Program-made: the position numbers and the translations under genes | Part shown: piece by piece, positions 22,084-33,874 of the stretch | How positions within the stretch are numbered: position 1 is the first letter of the stretch | Layout of the letters: the number at the start of each line of letters is the position of its first letter | The notes under the pieces: generated by a model | Database searches by the model: none | Seen by the model: only the letters and a program-made list of their open reading frames with translations | What the model was told of the DNA's origin: nothing | Assembly: GCF_007655135.1 (NCBI RefSeq) | Contig: NC_045134.1 | Coordinates: 21,724,568-21,788,567, forward strand | Source: Punica granatum | Lineage: Eukaryota; Streptophyta; Magnoliopsida; Myrtales; Lythraceae | Direction: 5' to 3' | DNA length: 64,000 bases

Positions 22084-25000
22084 GTCTATGTTTTGTCTTT
22101 TTCTTTGATGGCCTCTCATGCAAATGTCAATGCTCATAATCTAATCACACTTCAAATGATTTGTTAACTAGCTGGAGTTGATTAAGATACACGTAAGATC
22201 GACAACCATATATTTATAACGATATCAACAATGTCCATTCAAAGTCCGATCTAGTGCTTGGGCAGAGGAGGCAAGGATATGGACCTGATCAAGATTTCAA
22301 ATCGAGGATGAGAATGGAATTAAATAGGGAAAATGTATAGAATCATATCAACAATATATCTTTTTGATAAGTATATCAACAATATATCATATGTGCAAGT
22401 TTCATCTATCACCTGTATTTTAAGTTGTGCATGATGACTTACACAAAAAGCTACATCAGAATATTAGTTAGGTTCCATCTTGATGAATATGATATGATTC
22501 TTTTTTAAGTGGTTACTCTTTTTTTAAAAAATTATTTTTTTAATAATTTGATTAATATAAAGAATGATTTTTCCCCACAAAAATGTAAAAACGGATCTCA
22601 AGAAGCTGACTTTGCACTGAAATTTGTGTCTGGGTCTGTGTTGTTTTGACTCTTGACCACACTGATACTCTCCACAATGTCTGTCCCTACACCCCACACC
22701 ATCTCTTTACCATGTCATTCTCCATAAAAATTTATGAATGGTTACTTAGCCCCCCTTGACCATTTCGATAAACATGAAATCCACCATCGAATGTCGACCC
22801 AATGGTCCCTTTCGGCCACCGATTTGTTGATTATATAACTGATAATTATGACATTAACTCAAATACAAGAAACACTTGTTTTTAATGTTAAGGGATTAGT
22901 TACTCTTGTGAGGGAAGAACATAACACTGTCATATTTCCCCTTTTTTGTGAATATACATGTCATGATTCTTTAATATATTGACTAACTCACGAAAATACC
23001 AGTAATATATATAGATATATAGAATCTTTTGTGACAGGTTTTCAGTTTCATATACATTATAACTGACGTAGTTAGTTAATTTCGTGGACTATGCTGTCTA
23101 TGACCATTTACGCGACATTAAACCACTCATGTGGCGGGGCAAAGACGGTGGTCCCTTATTGTCCTTTGTCTAATACTTTAGAGAGATATCAGAACCATAA
23201 AATCACATGAAGAAAAGCTTACACATACGTGCATATCTGTATAGTTGTGTGTGTGTGTGTATATACTGCCTGGACTGGTCTTCTATCAAGACTTGCCACC
23301 AAAGTTTCAACAGCTTTAATATTTCTTTTTTTGGGTAATAAGCTAATTAATATATTATCATTGAATATTATATATATAGACGTACGTGTCGATAAATAAT
23401 TAAATATTTCATTTATTTTCCAAAGGAAGATCATATGACTACAAGGTTGCATCATCATCATATATATAGCATTGGGCTTCACAATTGTCCATGTGATGGA
23501 TTCAAATGGGTATGCTGAACATCATGACTGTTGAATGATTCTCCTCCTTTTTTCCTTTTCTTATTTTTGCAAGTTGAAATAGCAGGAAATGTCTCCTTTA
23601 TTTCAGTTTTAATTTTGAGTTAAGTCCCTCGCGAATTCGAAAAATTTTCTCATTGGATATGTCTTAATTTTCATCTATTTGTTTACGGATAACAAAAGTT
23701 TCAGAACGCAACCTCTTCTGACAACCAACTCCACGACCTTAACTAAGCACTTAGTCGAGGTCATGGAGGTGGTTGCCAGAAGTGGCCATGTTCCGCGCCT
23801 TGCCAGTGTTGTTTGTGAGCGTAAAAGTCTTGTGACGAAGGATCCTTCGACATAGATTTCGTACTGAGGTTGGTCATGGTGGCTAAGTTCCTCGAGGAAA
23901 CGACACGGTCAGAGAATTACTGATTAATCTTAGCTACTCATCGTTGGATGAAAGCTTGGTTTGCGAGTGTTTTTGCCGATGGAAAAGTACTAAAGCCAAA
24001 TTGTGAATATTAATTGCTAATTGACGATAAAATAAAGTGTTTAAAGGTACTAATTTGATATTACTCAATGTAAAATAAAGGAAGGATTGATGTTTGAAAT
24101 ACTTATAAACAAAAGCAGTTTTTGTAATTATTCATTAACTTACGGGGCAAAATCACATTTGTAATTGTCAAATGTGATACCATGATTCGACAAGTTTTTA
24201 CCAAGCATTGTCGAAGTAAACCGTTTAGATTTTCCTTCCGTTGTTGCACTAGAAGGAAAATCCAAACGGTTTTCTTCAATAAACACTGTTTCTACTTAAA
24301 AATTTATAGAAAAGCACTTAATATATAGGACCTCCCACCATATTTCTAAACCAACTCGGAATAAGTTTTTCTTTTTTATAAGATATTCTTGAAAGTAAAA
24401 AAAATTTAGACAAATTATAAAGTAGGACTTAAATCAAAATAATAAAAAAGTTCATTGAACCAGCGGTGTTTTTTGACCTCAAAGGAAACAGTTCATCCCT
24501 TCAGGGTTTAGGTCACTTTTACCATGAAAGGAAATCGAAAAAGGAAATGAAAATTATTAATCAATCAGACTATGAATTAATTATATTTTTTCTCGGTAGA
24601 ATCTGAATTAATTAAGTAATTAATTAATTAATTATTAATGAGGGAGATGCTTCTGATTGGTGGTCCCATGAGCTTATTTGCATGTGGATTAATGCTTTGT
24701 GTAAAAAAACAAGACATCGATCAGAGACTCTTTCAGAAGACCTGCTGCGGTTTCAAGTTTAACCTGTTATAACTTGATCATAATCAGATTTTTTTTTTCC
24801 GATTACAAGTTGGAAGACCCCTCGATTTCTAGTAAGGGATGTGAAAATTCGGAGAAATGAAAGGACATGATTAGAATCCAATCCGCGAGCTGGGTCCAAT
24901 CCTGAATCTTTTGTTTCCGATCCGAAGTAAGTATCACCGCATCGAATCCCCTTTTTCCATTGAATTTTGTCTCCCTTTTTCTAGTCTTCAGAGAAATACA

Positions 25001-25707
25001 CTGTATATTCATCTATAGTGTGGTTAAACTCCCACAGAATTTAAGGTAGTGCATGAAACTGGTCGATCATATCTGTTCTTTCAAATCGGTCAATCAACTG
25101 TGTCCGAGTCAAAAGTTAGTACGAGATTATTTACACAGGGATGGAAGAGAAGGGTAAAATCCAATCCATACATATCAAGTAATTAATCCACAGATTATTA
25201 TCGATTACTCCTTATATATAGTAAAACTGTTTACTCCCATGGTTTTACCCCATCTTCAACCATATTTATCTTGTTGGTATCTCTATTGTCCTTCTCATGA
25301 TGTTTAATCTAAGTTTCACATGGGACGTACTTGTGCAATAGCCACACATTACGCATGTGTATGCCCCACTTATTATCAATTTACATGATGATCTTTTAAA
25401 CTATACCAGTCCGGTTCACGCGCGAGGCAAAGTGTCACGTATAGTGAATAATAGACTACGCTGTCATCAGACAACAAGTACATAGACTATGTAACATCAA
25501 AAGGCCGTATATAGGCCCGGCAGCAAGCACTCGCGCTTGCGGAGTAACATTTTTTTTTTTTGTTGGGTGAATATGGAGCTATTCTATAGCGCCCCATATG
25601 AGCTACTAGCGCCAAGAGAGAGGGATATTTCTTAGTCTTATAAATAGACCAAAACCCTCGTTTCTCTCATACCTCATCACATAGCATCTGCGTGAGCGTG
25701 ATTCATC
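22084..25707. other. Gene-free intergenic DNA
   Basis: No coding potential was recognised. It holds a TG/TA microsatellite near 23243-23266, an ATTA run near 24615-24640, a strong inverted repeat at 24195-24297 (listed separately) and otherwise featureless AT-rich DNA. Confidence 0.55.
24195..24297. other. Long inverted repeat (hairpin-forming)
   Basis: The core arms 24218-24238 and 24252-24272 are 21 bp each with a single mismatch, around a 13-base loop. Weaker pairing extends outward to about 24195 and 24297. It could be the core of a foldback MITE or a small-RNA precursor; the sequence alone does not decide. Confidence 0.6.
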
Positions 25708-26286
25708 TGTAAAATTTCAACTTGAGCTTATACAGACTTGAGCCTATTTGTAACCCAAAAACTTAGCTAATAGGTTAATGGACCCAAACTTCATATAAGC
25801 TTGTGGTTTCTTTCTTAATTTTTCCATGTGGTATAACGTATTTCAACACCCGCCCTCACGTGACAACGTGTGGTCCAACACGTGCCACGTGCCCTTAAAC
25901 ACCCGCCCTTAACAACTGATTACGAGCCGGACATCCTCTTCCGTGCTCGTGTAAGGGAGGACAAATATCAAACTAGCCTCGAACTCCACACTCGGGCCTA
26001 ACTAGAGATGCACTTTTAACTACCTTAAAACTAGATTAGGCCACTATTGGGCCTGATTAACATGAGACGTACTATTGGCTGCCTCGAAACTGAATATGAC
26101 GTGGTGTGAGCCCATACGAGCGCGCGGAAGTATAACCCGCTCTGATACCATATTAAAATACCCAATTGAGACTATACAGACTTGAGCCCACTTGTAATTC
26201 AAAAACTTAAGTTGATAGATTGCTGGACTCAAGTCTCATATAAGTTTGTGATTTCTTTTTTAATTTTCAAATAACGTATCTTAACA
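25708..26286 (-). mobile_element. TRIM element (terminal-repeat retrotransposon in miniature)
   Basis: 579 bp, flanked by a perfect 5-bp duplication TCATC (25703-25707 and 26287-26291). Left LTR 25708-25848 (141 bp) and right LTR 26151-26286 (136 bp) share the blocks 'tatacagacttgagcc', 'aaaaactta' and 'tttcttaattttt'/'tttttaattttc'. The complement of the tRNA-iMet primer site (GCTCTGATACCA, 26139-26150) touches the right LTR, and a purine tract in complement (CCCGCCCTC, 25849 onward) touches the left LTR. The 302-bp interior is non-coding. It lies in the promoter region of the GST gene. Confidence 0.88.
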
Positions 26287-26414
26287 TCATCCAGTAAATG
26301 TAACTGCGTCAAACGATTCTCTCTCCGTATCTGTCCAAGTTAATTTATTATATGGACCATATTTCCTCACCTCCTATATGGCATGGCCATAAAATGCATG
26401 TAACCCCTCGCCAT

Positions 26415-26421
26415 TATAAAA
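26415..26421 (+). promoter_or_regulatory. Candidate TATA box of the GST gene
   Basis: TATAAAA about 155 bp before the start codon, upstream of the CT-rich leader. It is positioned plausibly for a transcription start near 26445-26450. Confidence 0.4.
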
Positions 26422-26455
26422 TGGCATAGCCATACCATCATTTTCCTCCATTGAC

Positions 26456-26458
<3 letters not shown>

Positions 26459-26509
<51 letters not shown>

Positions 26510-26510
26510 A
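26459..26510. repeat. CT microsatellite in the GST leader
   Basis: A CT run of about 50 bp, 64 bp before the start codon and likely within the 5' untranslated region. CT-rich leaders are common in plant genes. Confidence 0.9.
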
Positions 26511-26573
26511 TATCATTTTTCTTCATCAACTTCTCCATTTGCCCCTCTGCGTCCCTGTCGACCTTCGTTAGCA

Positions 26574-28786
26574 ATGGCGTCGCTGAAGCTTCATGGCCTC
26601 CCCATGTCGTCATGCACTACGAGAGTGATGATATGCCTCCACGAGAAGGGCGTCGAGTTCGAGCTCGTCCCCGTCGACCTCTTCACCGCCCAGCACAAGC
26701 AGCCTGACTTCCTCTCCAAAAACGTAAGTGTCCATTGAAATTAATTATCTGTATATTCATGTATGTATGTACATATACTCATATCTCAAACATTTTTTTC
26801 TCGCATTAATCGCGAGCCGCGACAACGAGACTTATGTTCGACTGTTCGCGCTGTATTCTCACAAAGTTCTTTACTTATGATCTGGCTCCATAGGCTAGTG
26901 ATAGCCCCCCAACAAGCCTTTACATTGTTTTTTAAATTAGGATTGAAATTATTCATTTACTAATTATTACTATTATTATTTCTTAGTTTTTACTGTCCAA
27001 AATAGAAAAAATAAGGCCGAGAATTCCTGCGCCATCACAGCTATCTTTTTTTTTAAAAGAAAATTCATATCAATTTTTTTTCTTATTACAAGGAATACTC
27101 ATGTTTCCCATTATTCTTTAACATCGTCTTTTAATTAATTTCCTATTGAAAAGTAATATTTTTTTTTCCTGAAAAGTAAGTAAAAAATATTATATTTATT
27201 TGGGTTAGTATATATATCAATCTTACTGTCAATTTTACGTGTGTGCAGCCTTTTGGGCAAATCCCAGTGCTAGAGGATGGGGACTTGACTATATTTGGTA
27301 AGTCCAGTGTGTCCCTTTCTTGAAGTTGCAGTCCCATTGAATTATTGATTAGATCATAAAATATTATTTGAAAAAAAAACAAATTTATCAATAAGGGTTT
27401 TGGACAAAAATGGAAAGAAATGAAATATATTTGAGCAACAAGTCAACAGTTGAGAATCAGGAGAGGTTTATGTCCTTAATATGTAGAGATTTAGACAACT
27501 TCTCGTGGTCTAATTTACTGAACTTGAATGAACCGCATTACTATTTATATGGATCGATGGTACTTAAACTACTATAGTAGGAAGCAAATCTTCTTCTTTT
27601 TTTTTTTTTTTTCGGTTTGAACTATAGTATCCGAAAATTCAATTGAGACTCAGACTAATTCAGTCGAGTCGGGCCGACCCACTAAGAGGTAAATTTCTCC
27701 CAAAGTATTTTCTGCATTTACAAGTATTCGAACTCGAACTCGAGACCTTATTTAAGCGGAACATGCGCATGAACCCCTTGAACCAATCTACATTGGTGAA
27801 ACAAAACCTTTTTATTCACTTTTTTATTTTCAATTAGAAGGAGGACTAAATGACTATTTTTCATTTTCCTTCCTGCATTTTTCATAAGACTGAACGACCA
27901 GTCATCCACGTGCAACATAAATGCTCCCCAGATCATCATTTTTGCATTATCTCTTTAAAGCAAAAACAATAATGGCCTGTCAGTGCTTAATTAGGATTAA
28001 GCTGTGCTTATGACATTTGATGGCTTCTATAAATTGTTCTTGGTGCATATAATGGTCGAGTCTCGAATATTCAAATTTCACATTAATGTTTATGTGGCGC
28101 TGTTATTAGCTAGCCAAGTACATACATCGCTTAAGGAGTACCGTTTATGATATAGTTCTAACTTAATTACTAATTATTCACGTATAAGTATAATATAGTT
28201 TCGCTTCAAAATAATCTCACCACATCGCCTTTCTATATCCTCAAAAAAATCCCTAAGTCCATCTAGTCACCAGCTGGGTTAACTCCCTAGTGAACTTTCA
28301 CCGACTATATATTTCTCAATTTCTTCAGAATCCCGGGCAGTGACAGAGTACGTCTCGAAGAAGTTCAAGGACCAGGGCACTGATCTGATCCGCCAAGATA
28401 GCTTGGAGGAGTCGACCCTGGTGAAGATCTGGGCCGAGGTGGAGTCCCAGCAGTTCAATCCGGTGATAAACCCGATAATCTACCAGTTCTTCGTCGCGCC
28501 ACTACAGGGCAAGTCACTAGACCAGGCCATCATTGACGAGAACCTGGAGAAGCTTGGGAAGGTGCTTGACGTGTACGAGGAGAAGCTCGGCAAGACCAAG
28601 TACTTGGCCGGGGACTTCTACAGCTTGGCCGATCTCCACCACATGCCCTACATTTTCTACTTCATGAAGACCCCGTGGGCCCATGTGGTCAATGAGAGGC
28701 CCAAGGTTAAGGCCTGGTGGGAGGACATTTCATCCCGGGATGCCTTCAAGAAGGTCGCTGAGGGCATGAAATTTGGAGATAACTAA
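26574..28786 (+). CDS. Phi-class glutathione S-transferase
   Basis: Cytosolic enzyme joining glutathione to electrophiles, or binding flavonoids or peroxides; plant-specific phi class. Exons: 26574-26723, 27249-27297, 28329-28786, with GT-AG introns, correct phases and 657 nt in all (218 aa). The three-exon layout with a 49-bp middle exon is typical of phi GSTs. The N-terminal thioredoxin-like domain (about residues 2-82) has the SSCTTRV segment (residues 12-18) that supplies the catalytic Ser/Thr, 'NPFGQIPVLEDGD' with the cis-proline, and 'ESRAV' (residues 67-71), which binds the glutamyl part of glutathione. The all-helical C-terminal domain contains 'LDVYEEKLGKTKYLAGD' and 'SLADL', the usual phi signature. 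Length is normal and no lesion is seen. A TRIM sits just upstream and may carry promoter signals. Confidence 0.93.
27613..27800 (-). mobile_element. SINE-like copy in GST intron 2 (family member 3)
   Basis: On the minus strand: an A-box-like 'ggttcaaggggttca', a B-box-like 'gagttcgagttcgaa', then 'tgcagaaaata', 'ggagaaatttacctctta', 'ccgactcgactgaattag'. It ends near a T-rich run at 27596-27612 (A-rich tail in element orientation). It sits in the 1031-bp second intron of the GST gene. Confidence 0.55.
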
Positions 28787-29036
28787 TTAAATTAGACTAA
28801 ATTAAATTAAATGGAGGCAAAAAAATTTAATTATGTGAAAGTGAAGTGAGAATGAGTGACTTTGGCTATGTATTGTGATGAGTAATGGGTGAAAAATATT
28901 ATGGCAAGTTGTCTTGTTGGAATAACCTTCAACTGCTCTCTGAATGTGTCTGACTTTGCATGGCCGTGTTCCTTGCTGCTCTTATGTTGCTTCCAAGTTA
29001 TCCTAGGAAACAGTGACACATGCATATGACTCGATC

Positions 29037-29042
29037 AATAAA
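29037..29042 (+). promoter_or_regulatory. Candidate poly(A) signal of the GST gene
   Basis: AATAAA about 250 nt after the GST stop codon. Confidence 0.4.
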
Positions 29043-29827
29043 TAATACTCCTTTGGTACCTAATTTTACGAGACCGAAGCGGATTATTTTGATGGTCGGC
29101 AATCGGTTTTCCACTATATATCGTACTTATTAGGTCGTCTGTCGACGCAAAAGATCTGACAAAACTAGGGTAAGAGTTTTAAGTATAGAGTGGTTTGAGG
29201 CATGACTACCTGTTATTGCATGATGGGTAGATCGATGTGACATCTACTTACTGTCGATATTGACTTGATGTATGCGAAATTTGTATCCTGTCATGCTACA
29301 TATCCACGACGGTACTGGGGAATGTCATGTATAGGTGCAATTAACCTATTTCTTTTGCTAAAGTCTGTAATCCTCTGACAACCACTGTTTGCGCTGCATG
29401 TTGGGGTTTACTTGCAAGTCAAACAATGCAACAACTGACAAATATATTTTTCTCACTTTCACACTATTTATTTCCATGTTAGAGTTGAAAAGTACTCCAA
29501 ACGAATCCTCACAACTTATAAAGAAAAACCGTGGGGCTTATTTTAGGAATATATGCACACTGAGAAATGATCGCATACGTTATCCCGTGGTCCGAATCGC
29601 GTAAAGTAGTAAAAATATTAAGGACATGAATGGCTTTGCACTCGGCAACCATAGTTGCAACTTGACCTGTTTATGTACGTAGACGACACTTCATTTAAAC
29701 CACGCTCTCATCATGCTGCGATACATGCCTCTCATTCAAAATAGAGAATATAAGTGAAATTCGACTGCTTTGATGACAATGGGGCAGGTTTAACCGGTAC
29801 GTTTGATTTAAACTTTGGATGAGACTT
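29043..29827. other. Gene-free stretch
   Basis: No gene recognised; unique-looking intergenic sequence between the GST gene and a retroelement. Confidence 0.5.
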
Positions 29828-30249
29828 TGATGATTAAGTTGATTTGAAGTGTATATACATATACATATACATATACATATACGTGGGCTCATGGTGCTTC
29901 GTCCTACTTGCTAAAATGCCGAAACGTATCCAACATAGTGTAGAGGGCAGAAGAAGATTCTTTAATTCTCTTGCATTGCAACTTGCTGCAATTTGTAATA
30001 TTTGACTAATATCTCTACTCTATAAAAGGAGGCTCACATCTTCGACTAAGGAGGGAAGCAGAGACATTTTTCCCGCGAAATGGTAACATAGAGTTAGAGA
30101 AAGGAGGGAAGGCAGTGAAGTCTGACGGAAGTGAGCAAGAGAGGATGCTCCAAGTATTTTCGGAGTTATGTAGTTGATGATGTAAAACATAAGTCCATTT
30201 TTTGTATCAACATTTGGCGCCGTCTGTGGGAACCTTTGAAAAGAAAGGT

Positions 30250-31134
30250 CATGGCTCAAGAACATGATACAAGTAAGGATGTGCTTTCTCCTAGTAATTG
30301 GGTCCGCTAAACCAATGGAGGGCATCAAAGAAGATACCTGTCATCAACATTCCATGATTGCACTATTTGAACAATTCTAAGGATGGATTGTCCAACAAGA
30401 TCGTGCTCCCTCGAGAAGCCAACCCGTGGTAGCAACATGTAAAGATGGACATCAAGACGACAAGCCAATCCACAAGAAAGAAGGAATAAAAAGGTTGAGA
30501 GGTCCAACACGAAATCATAAAGAGAACATTTCGAAGGCCTTCAAAAATAATCAGATAAGTACATTTTGGTCTTCAAAAATCTATATAGGGGAATCACCTT
30601 TTATCAATAGCATTACTTGGACTTTTCCACCAAAACTAAAAGTACACGCATTGAAACAATACGAAGGAACATCTGATCTATTGGAACATATTGAAAGCTA
30701 TCGTGGCCGCATGGTGTTACAAGATACTTTGGACGTTGCATTGTGTCGAGTGTTTCCTTCTACTTTGGAAAAGAATGCTCGAGTATGGTTTCAAAATCTA
30801 AGGCCCAAATCAATCGACTCATTCAAAGAATTATCTTAGGCATTTCTGAAACACTTAACGAGTTTCATGAAACAAAACAAAAACCTAGGAAATTTAATGT
30901 TGATTTTGCGGGGACATGAAAAAGCCTATGAGACTATATCCAACGATTCATGGTCACTGCAATGGAGATGTCACAAATGGAAGAATTAGTAGCAATATTT
31001 GCATTTACTAACGGGTTAAGAGACTCAAGATTTAGCTACTCGCTCTACAAAAGATCACCGAAAGACTTGACAGAATTATTAGAAAGGGTGCGATGTTGCC
31101 ACGAAACTGAAGAAGCCATGAAATGCGCATCATA
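30250..31134 (+). pseudogene. Degenerate gag of the gypsy-type element
   Basis: The frame begins at an ATG (30250) after the primer site but meets stops early. The best-kept stretch (30426-30838) carries the gag-core pattern 'LKQYEGTSDLLEHIESY', 'CRVFPSTLEKNARVWFQNLRP' and 'SIDSFKEL'. After a stop at 30837 the similarity goes on in other frames, including 'LVAIFAFTNGLRDSRFSYSLYKRSPKDLTELLERV' read in pieces to about 31134. Several stops and frameshifts rule out a working protein. Confidence 0.75.
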
Positions 31135-31375
31135 AGTGTATGAGTTGCTGGAAAACATATGGGATCAAGACTACCAAGGATCGGAAAAAGAAAATAGCAT
31201 CGAATGAAAGTTTGACGTTCACAAACTTCCAAGCACTTGAGAAATCGAAACTTGGAGTAGGGACAAAAAGATGTTCCAGCACTCTTGTGAGAATGGAATA
31301 AACTTTTGAGGTAATTAAAATAACAGTAGTGTTGTATTACTGTTATCACAAATATACACCAAAGCAGATGTAAGA

Positions 31376-31625
31376 CGAGCCTACGGGTTCCTTGATTCTG
31401 AGGTGTACGGACCCAATAAAGACCCGTAAGGTTAATGAAGAACCTACAGTTTCCAAAATCTCAAAGTCTACGAATCCAATAAAAACTCACGAGGTGAATA
31501 ATGAACCTATGAAATTTCAAGGTTTACGAATCCAATAGACATCCACGAGGTCTATCAAGAACCTACGAGTTCCTCGATTACAAGATCGACGAAAACTAAT
31601 GGAGGCTCACGGGTCAATAAATAAT
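31376..31625. repeat. Degenerate ~62-bp tandem repeat inside the gag-only element
   Basis: Four units start at about 31377, 31439, 31502 and 31559 with 'gaacctacg(a/g)gttcc'-type blocks, followed by 'ctacgaatccaataaa' and 'cacgaggt'. Units are diverged. The array occupies the place of pol, between the gag remnant and the polypurine tract. Confidence 0.65.
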
Positions 31626-32275
31626 AAAAACTTACAGATTGATAAATAAAGATCTATATATCAATCAATAATTAAAGATTTGGAAATCGACTTGGAGGAG
31701 CTTATGAGTGATCAAAACACTCTAGTTTCATTGACCTAAAAAAACTCAAAGGTCAGTACAAGTCGTAAAATAAAAGAAACAACCCAAGTCCCAAAATTGG
31801 CACTTAGGTTGGGGGCAAATGATGATTAAGTTGATTTGAAGTATACGTACATAAATATATATACATATACATGTGTTTGTATGAGATTATTGATGGGCTC
31901 ATGGTGCTCTCGTCCTACTTGCTAAAATGCCGAAACCCATCCACTTGCCCGACATAATTGCAGAGGGCAGAAGAATTTTTTTTAATCCTCTTGCATTGTA
32001 ACTTGCTGCTATTTGCATTATTTTACTAATATCTCTACTCTATAAAAGGAGACTCACATCTTCGGCTAAGGAGGGAAGAAGAGGCATTTTTCCCACGAAA
32101 ATGGTGACAAAGAGTTAGAGAAAGGAGGGAAGGAAGTGAAGTCTGACGGAAATGAGCAAGAGAGGATGGTCCGAGTATTCCCAGAGTAATGTATTTGATG
32201 ATGTAAAACAGAAGTCCGATTGTATCAACTGTCTCATTAATCTTTTTAATATTTTGCTTGTTAAATTTTTTTTTT

Positions 32276-32457
32276 GTAAACCCTAATATCCGGGGCCCAT
32301 CCAATTGTGCCTCAACTAAGCCAGTCGAGTCGAGTCGAGTCGGCCAATTAAAGGGTAAAGTTCTCTCATCATGGATTTTTGCACTCACAATGACTCGAAC
32401 TTGAAACCTTGCTTAAGCTGTACAAACGCCGAACTACTTGAATTAACATCATGTTGG
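32276..32457 (-). mobile_element. SINE-like copy (family member 4)
   Basis: On the minus strand: 'ttcaagtagttcggcg', 'gcaaggtttcaagttcgagt', 'gtgcaaaaatccatgatgag', 'actttaccctttaattggcc' and a triple 'gactc' motif, the same block order as the other copies. It starts right after the gag-only element. Confidence 0.6.
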
Positions 32458-32549
32458 TTTTATTGGCTTGTTAATTTAGTCAGTGTACCTTCAATGCTCT
32501 AGAGAAGTCATCTCCATGACAGATTCAAATAAGTCATTTATGACATATC

Positions 32550-33240
32550 TGCGTGGGCGTTGTGGTCGGTCGGAGGTCCAACGAAACAGTCCACTCCATG
32601 CAATTCAGGATTGTCCATCCACTCAGGAGGTCTGGTAAATGTTGGTTCCTAGCATTGGCATGGCAGGTCTCTTTCGGAGTGGGCTGCTGGCTGCTGTGGA
32701 CGTGGAGGAACAAGGAGATTTTCGAACCGGAGTTCAACAGCCCTGCCAACGCAACCCTGCAGTGATTGTCAGAATCGCAGAGGGCTTAATACGCTCGAAT
32801 TAGTTACTTTAGCACTCGGTAACCCGTAAACCGAACTAGAGAATGGCGGTGGATTCGGTGGTCTCGACCTCTGAAGGGGTGGTCAAATTGAACACTGCTG
32901 GGGCAGCACGGGGGAATCTTGGAATGGCGGGAGCGGGCGGTCTTATAAGGAGTATTGACAGCCCGGGGCGTGGTGATTTTGCCAATGAAAGCGCTGGGAT
33001 AGCCACAGCAGTAACTGCAGAGAAGCGGTGTCTCAAAACAGGACTTGGGTCATTAGGACATTGATATATCATTGCGAAGCATGTGTTCGCGGACTAATTT
33101 TGCAACAAGGAGCATGTGTTCCCCCACATTTTCTTCCTAGTTCCGTACGATTTTTAATTTGCTCAGCAAGAATTGGACGGTTCAGGTTTATCACACGTTC
33201 AGAAAAAGGCAACTCATATGCTGACTGATTAGTTTGAAAA
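32550..33240 (+). pseudogene. LINE-type RNase H (RVT_3) relic
   Basis: Frames 32553-32765 and 32843-33064 read like the end of a plant non-LTR reverse transcriptase: 'FGVGCWLLWTWRNKEIFEP' (linker before RNase H), then 'VVKLNTAGAARGNLGMAGAGGLIR' (RNase H start; the usual Asp after LNT is Ala) and 'ANESAGIATAVTAEKRCLKTGL'. A further piece near 33155-33225 gives 'NWTVQVYHTFRK'. The parts are out of frame with each other and have stops, so it is a relic. Confidence 0.7.
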
Positions 33241-33746
33241 TCTTGAATTTATCTCAGAGTCTTCACATTTGAAATACATCCAAATGCTTCTATTATTTTC
33301 GGTAATAAGGGGCACATAAGCCTAATATAAAGAAATGAAATAAAACTAAATAAAATGGTACATAAGTCCCACCGGTGACAATCGAACCCATGATCCCACC
33401 ATTATCCAAACGCTTCTCTGAGATGATATTTTTCCATATCCTGCTTTTTTGGGACTTTTCATATCCCAAAAGGCTTAACATCCATTGTGATTCTGTAAGC
33501 CACCCGATTGTCTCCATCTCCACCTCCATTGATATTGGGAAGAAGAACAAAGAAACCAAGCATATATGTACATTTCCAATATGAACATATACAGACTGAG
33601 TGTTATCAAAAAATTGTGAGAGCGACTGAGAGAAAGCAAATTTTCTTCTATCTAAAAAATACTTTATCTATTTTTATTTTTATTTTTTGTACAAATTATT
33701 TGACTAAATTAAGTAATTCTAATGGGTTTTTTAACAGAGGATTAAT

Positions 33747-33874
33747 TTGATGGCAATATGATCCTTGAAGGACCATATTGATGGCAAAAATCTTTGAAGG
33801 ACCAAATTGATGGTAATATGATCTTTGAAGGACCAAATTGATGCCAATACGATCTTTTGAGGACCAAATTGATA
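33747..33874. repeat. ~31-bp tandem repeat
   Basis: Four units of 'TTGATGGCAATATGATC' plus 'CTTGAAGGACCAAA' with point changes and one unit two bases shorter. No coding role seen. Confidence 0.8.

Larger units (their letters stand above)
29828..32229 (+). mobile_element. Non-autonomous Ty3/gypsy-type LTR element with only a gag remnant
   Basis: Left LTR 29828-30212 (385 bp) and right LTR 31820-32229 (410 bp) begin TGATGATTAAG. The left ends CAACA and the right ends CAAC. Both contain TATAAAAGGA (30021 and 32041), a likely promoter. A primer site TGGCGCCGTC (about 30214-30223) follows the left LTR and agrees with the 3' end of tRNA-Asp for about 9-10 nt. A purine-rich GGTTGGGGGCAAA ends at 31819. 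The interior (1.6 kb) has a broken gag and a tandem repeat but no pol. No matching target duplication is seen, so an end may be altered. Confidence 0.8.

Noticed and set aside
26139..26150. tRNA-Met-like 12-mer (also at 9232-9243)
   Set aside because: Only the primer-site complement of retroelements; no tRNA gene body around it.
30020..30328. 102-codon antisense frame, with a relative at 32035-32388
   Set aside because: Runs through the repeated LTR of the gag-only element on the wrong strand.
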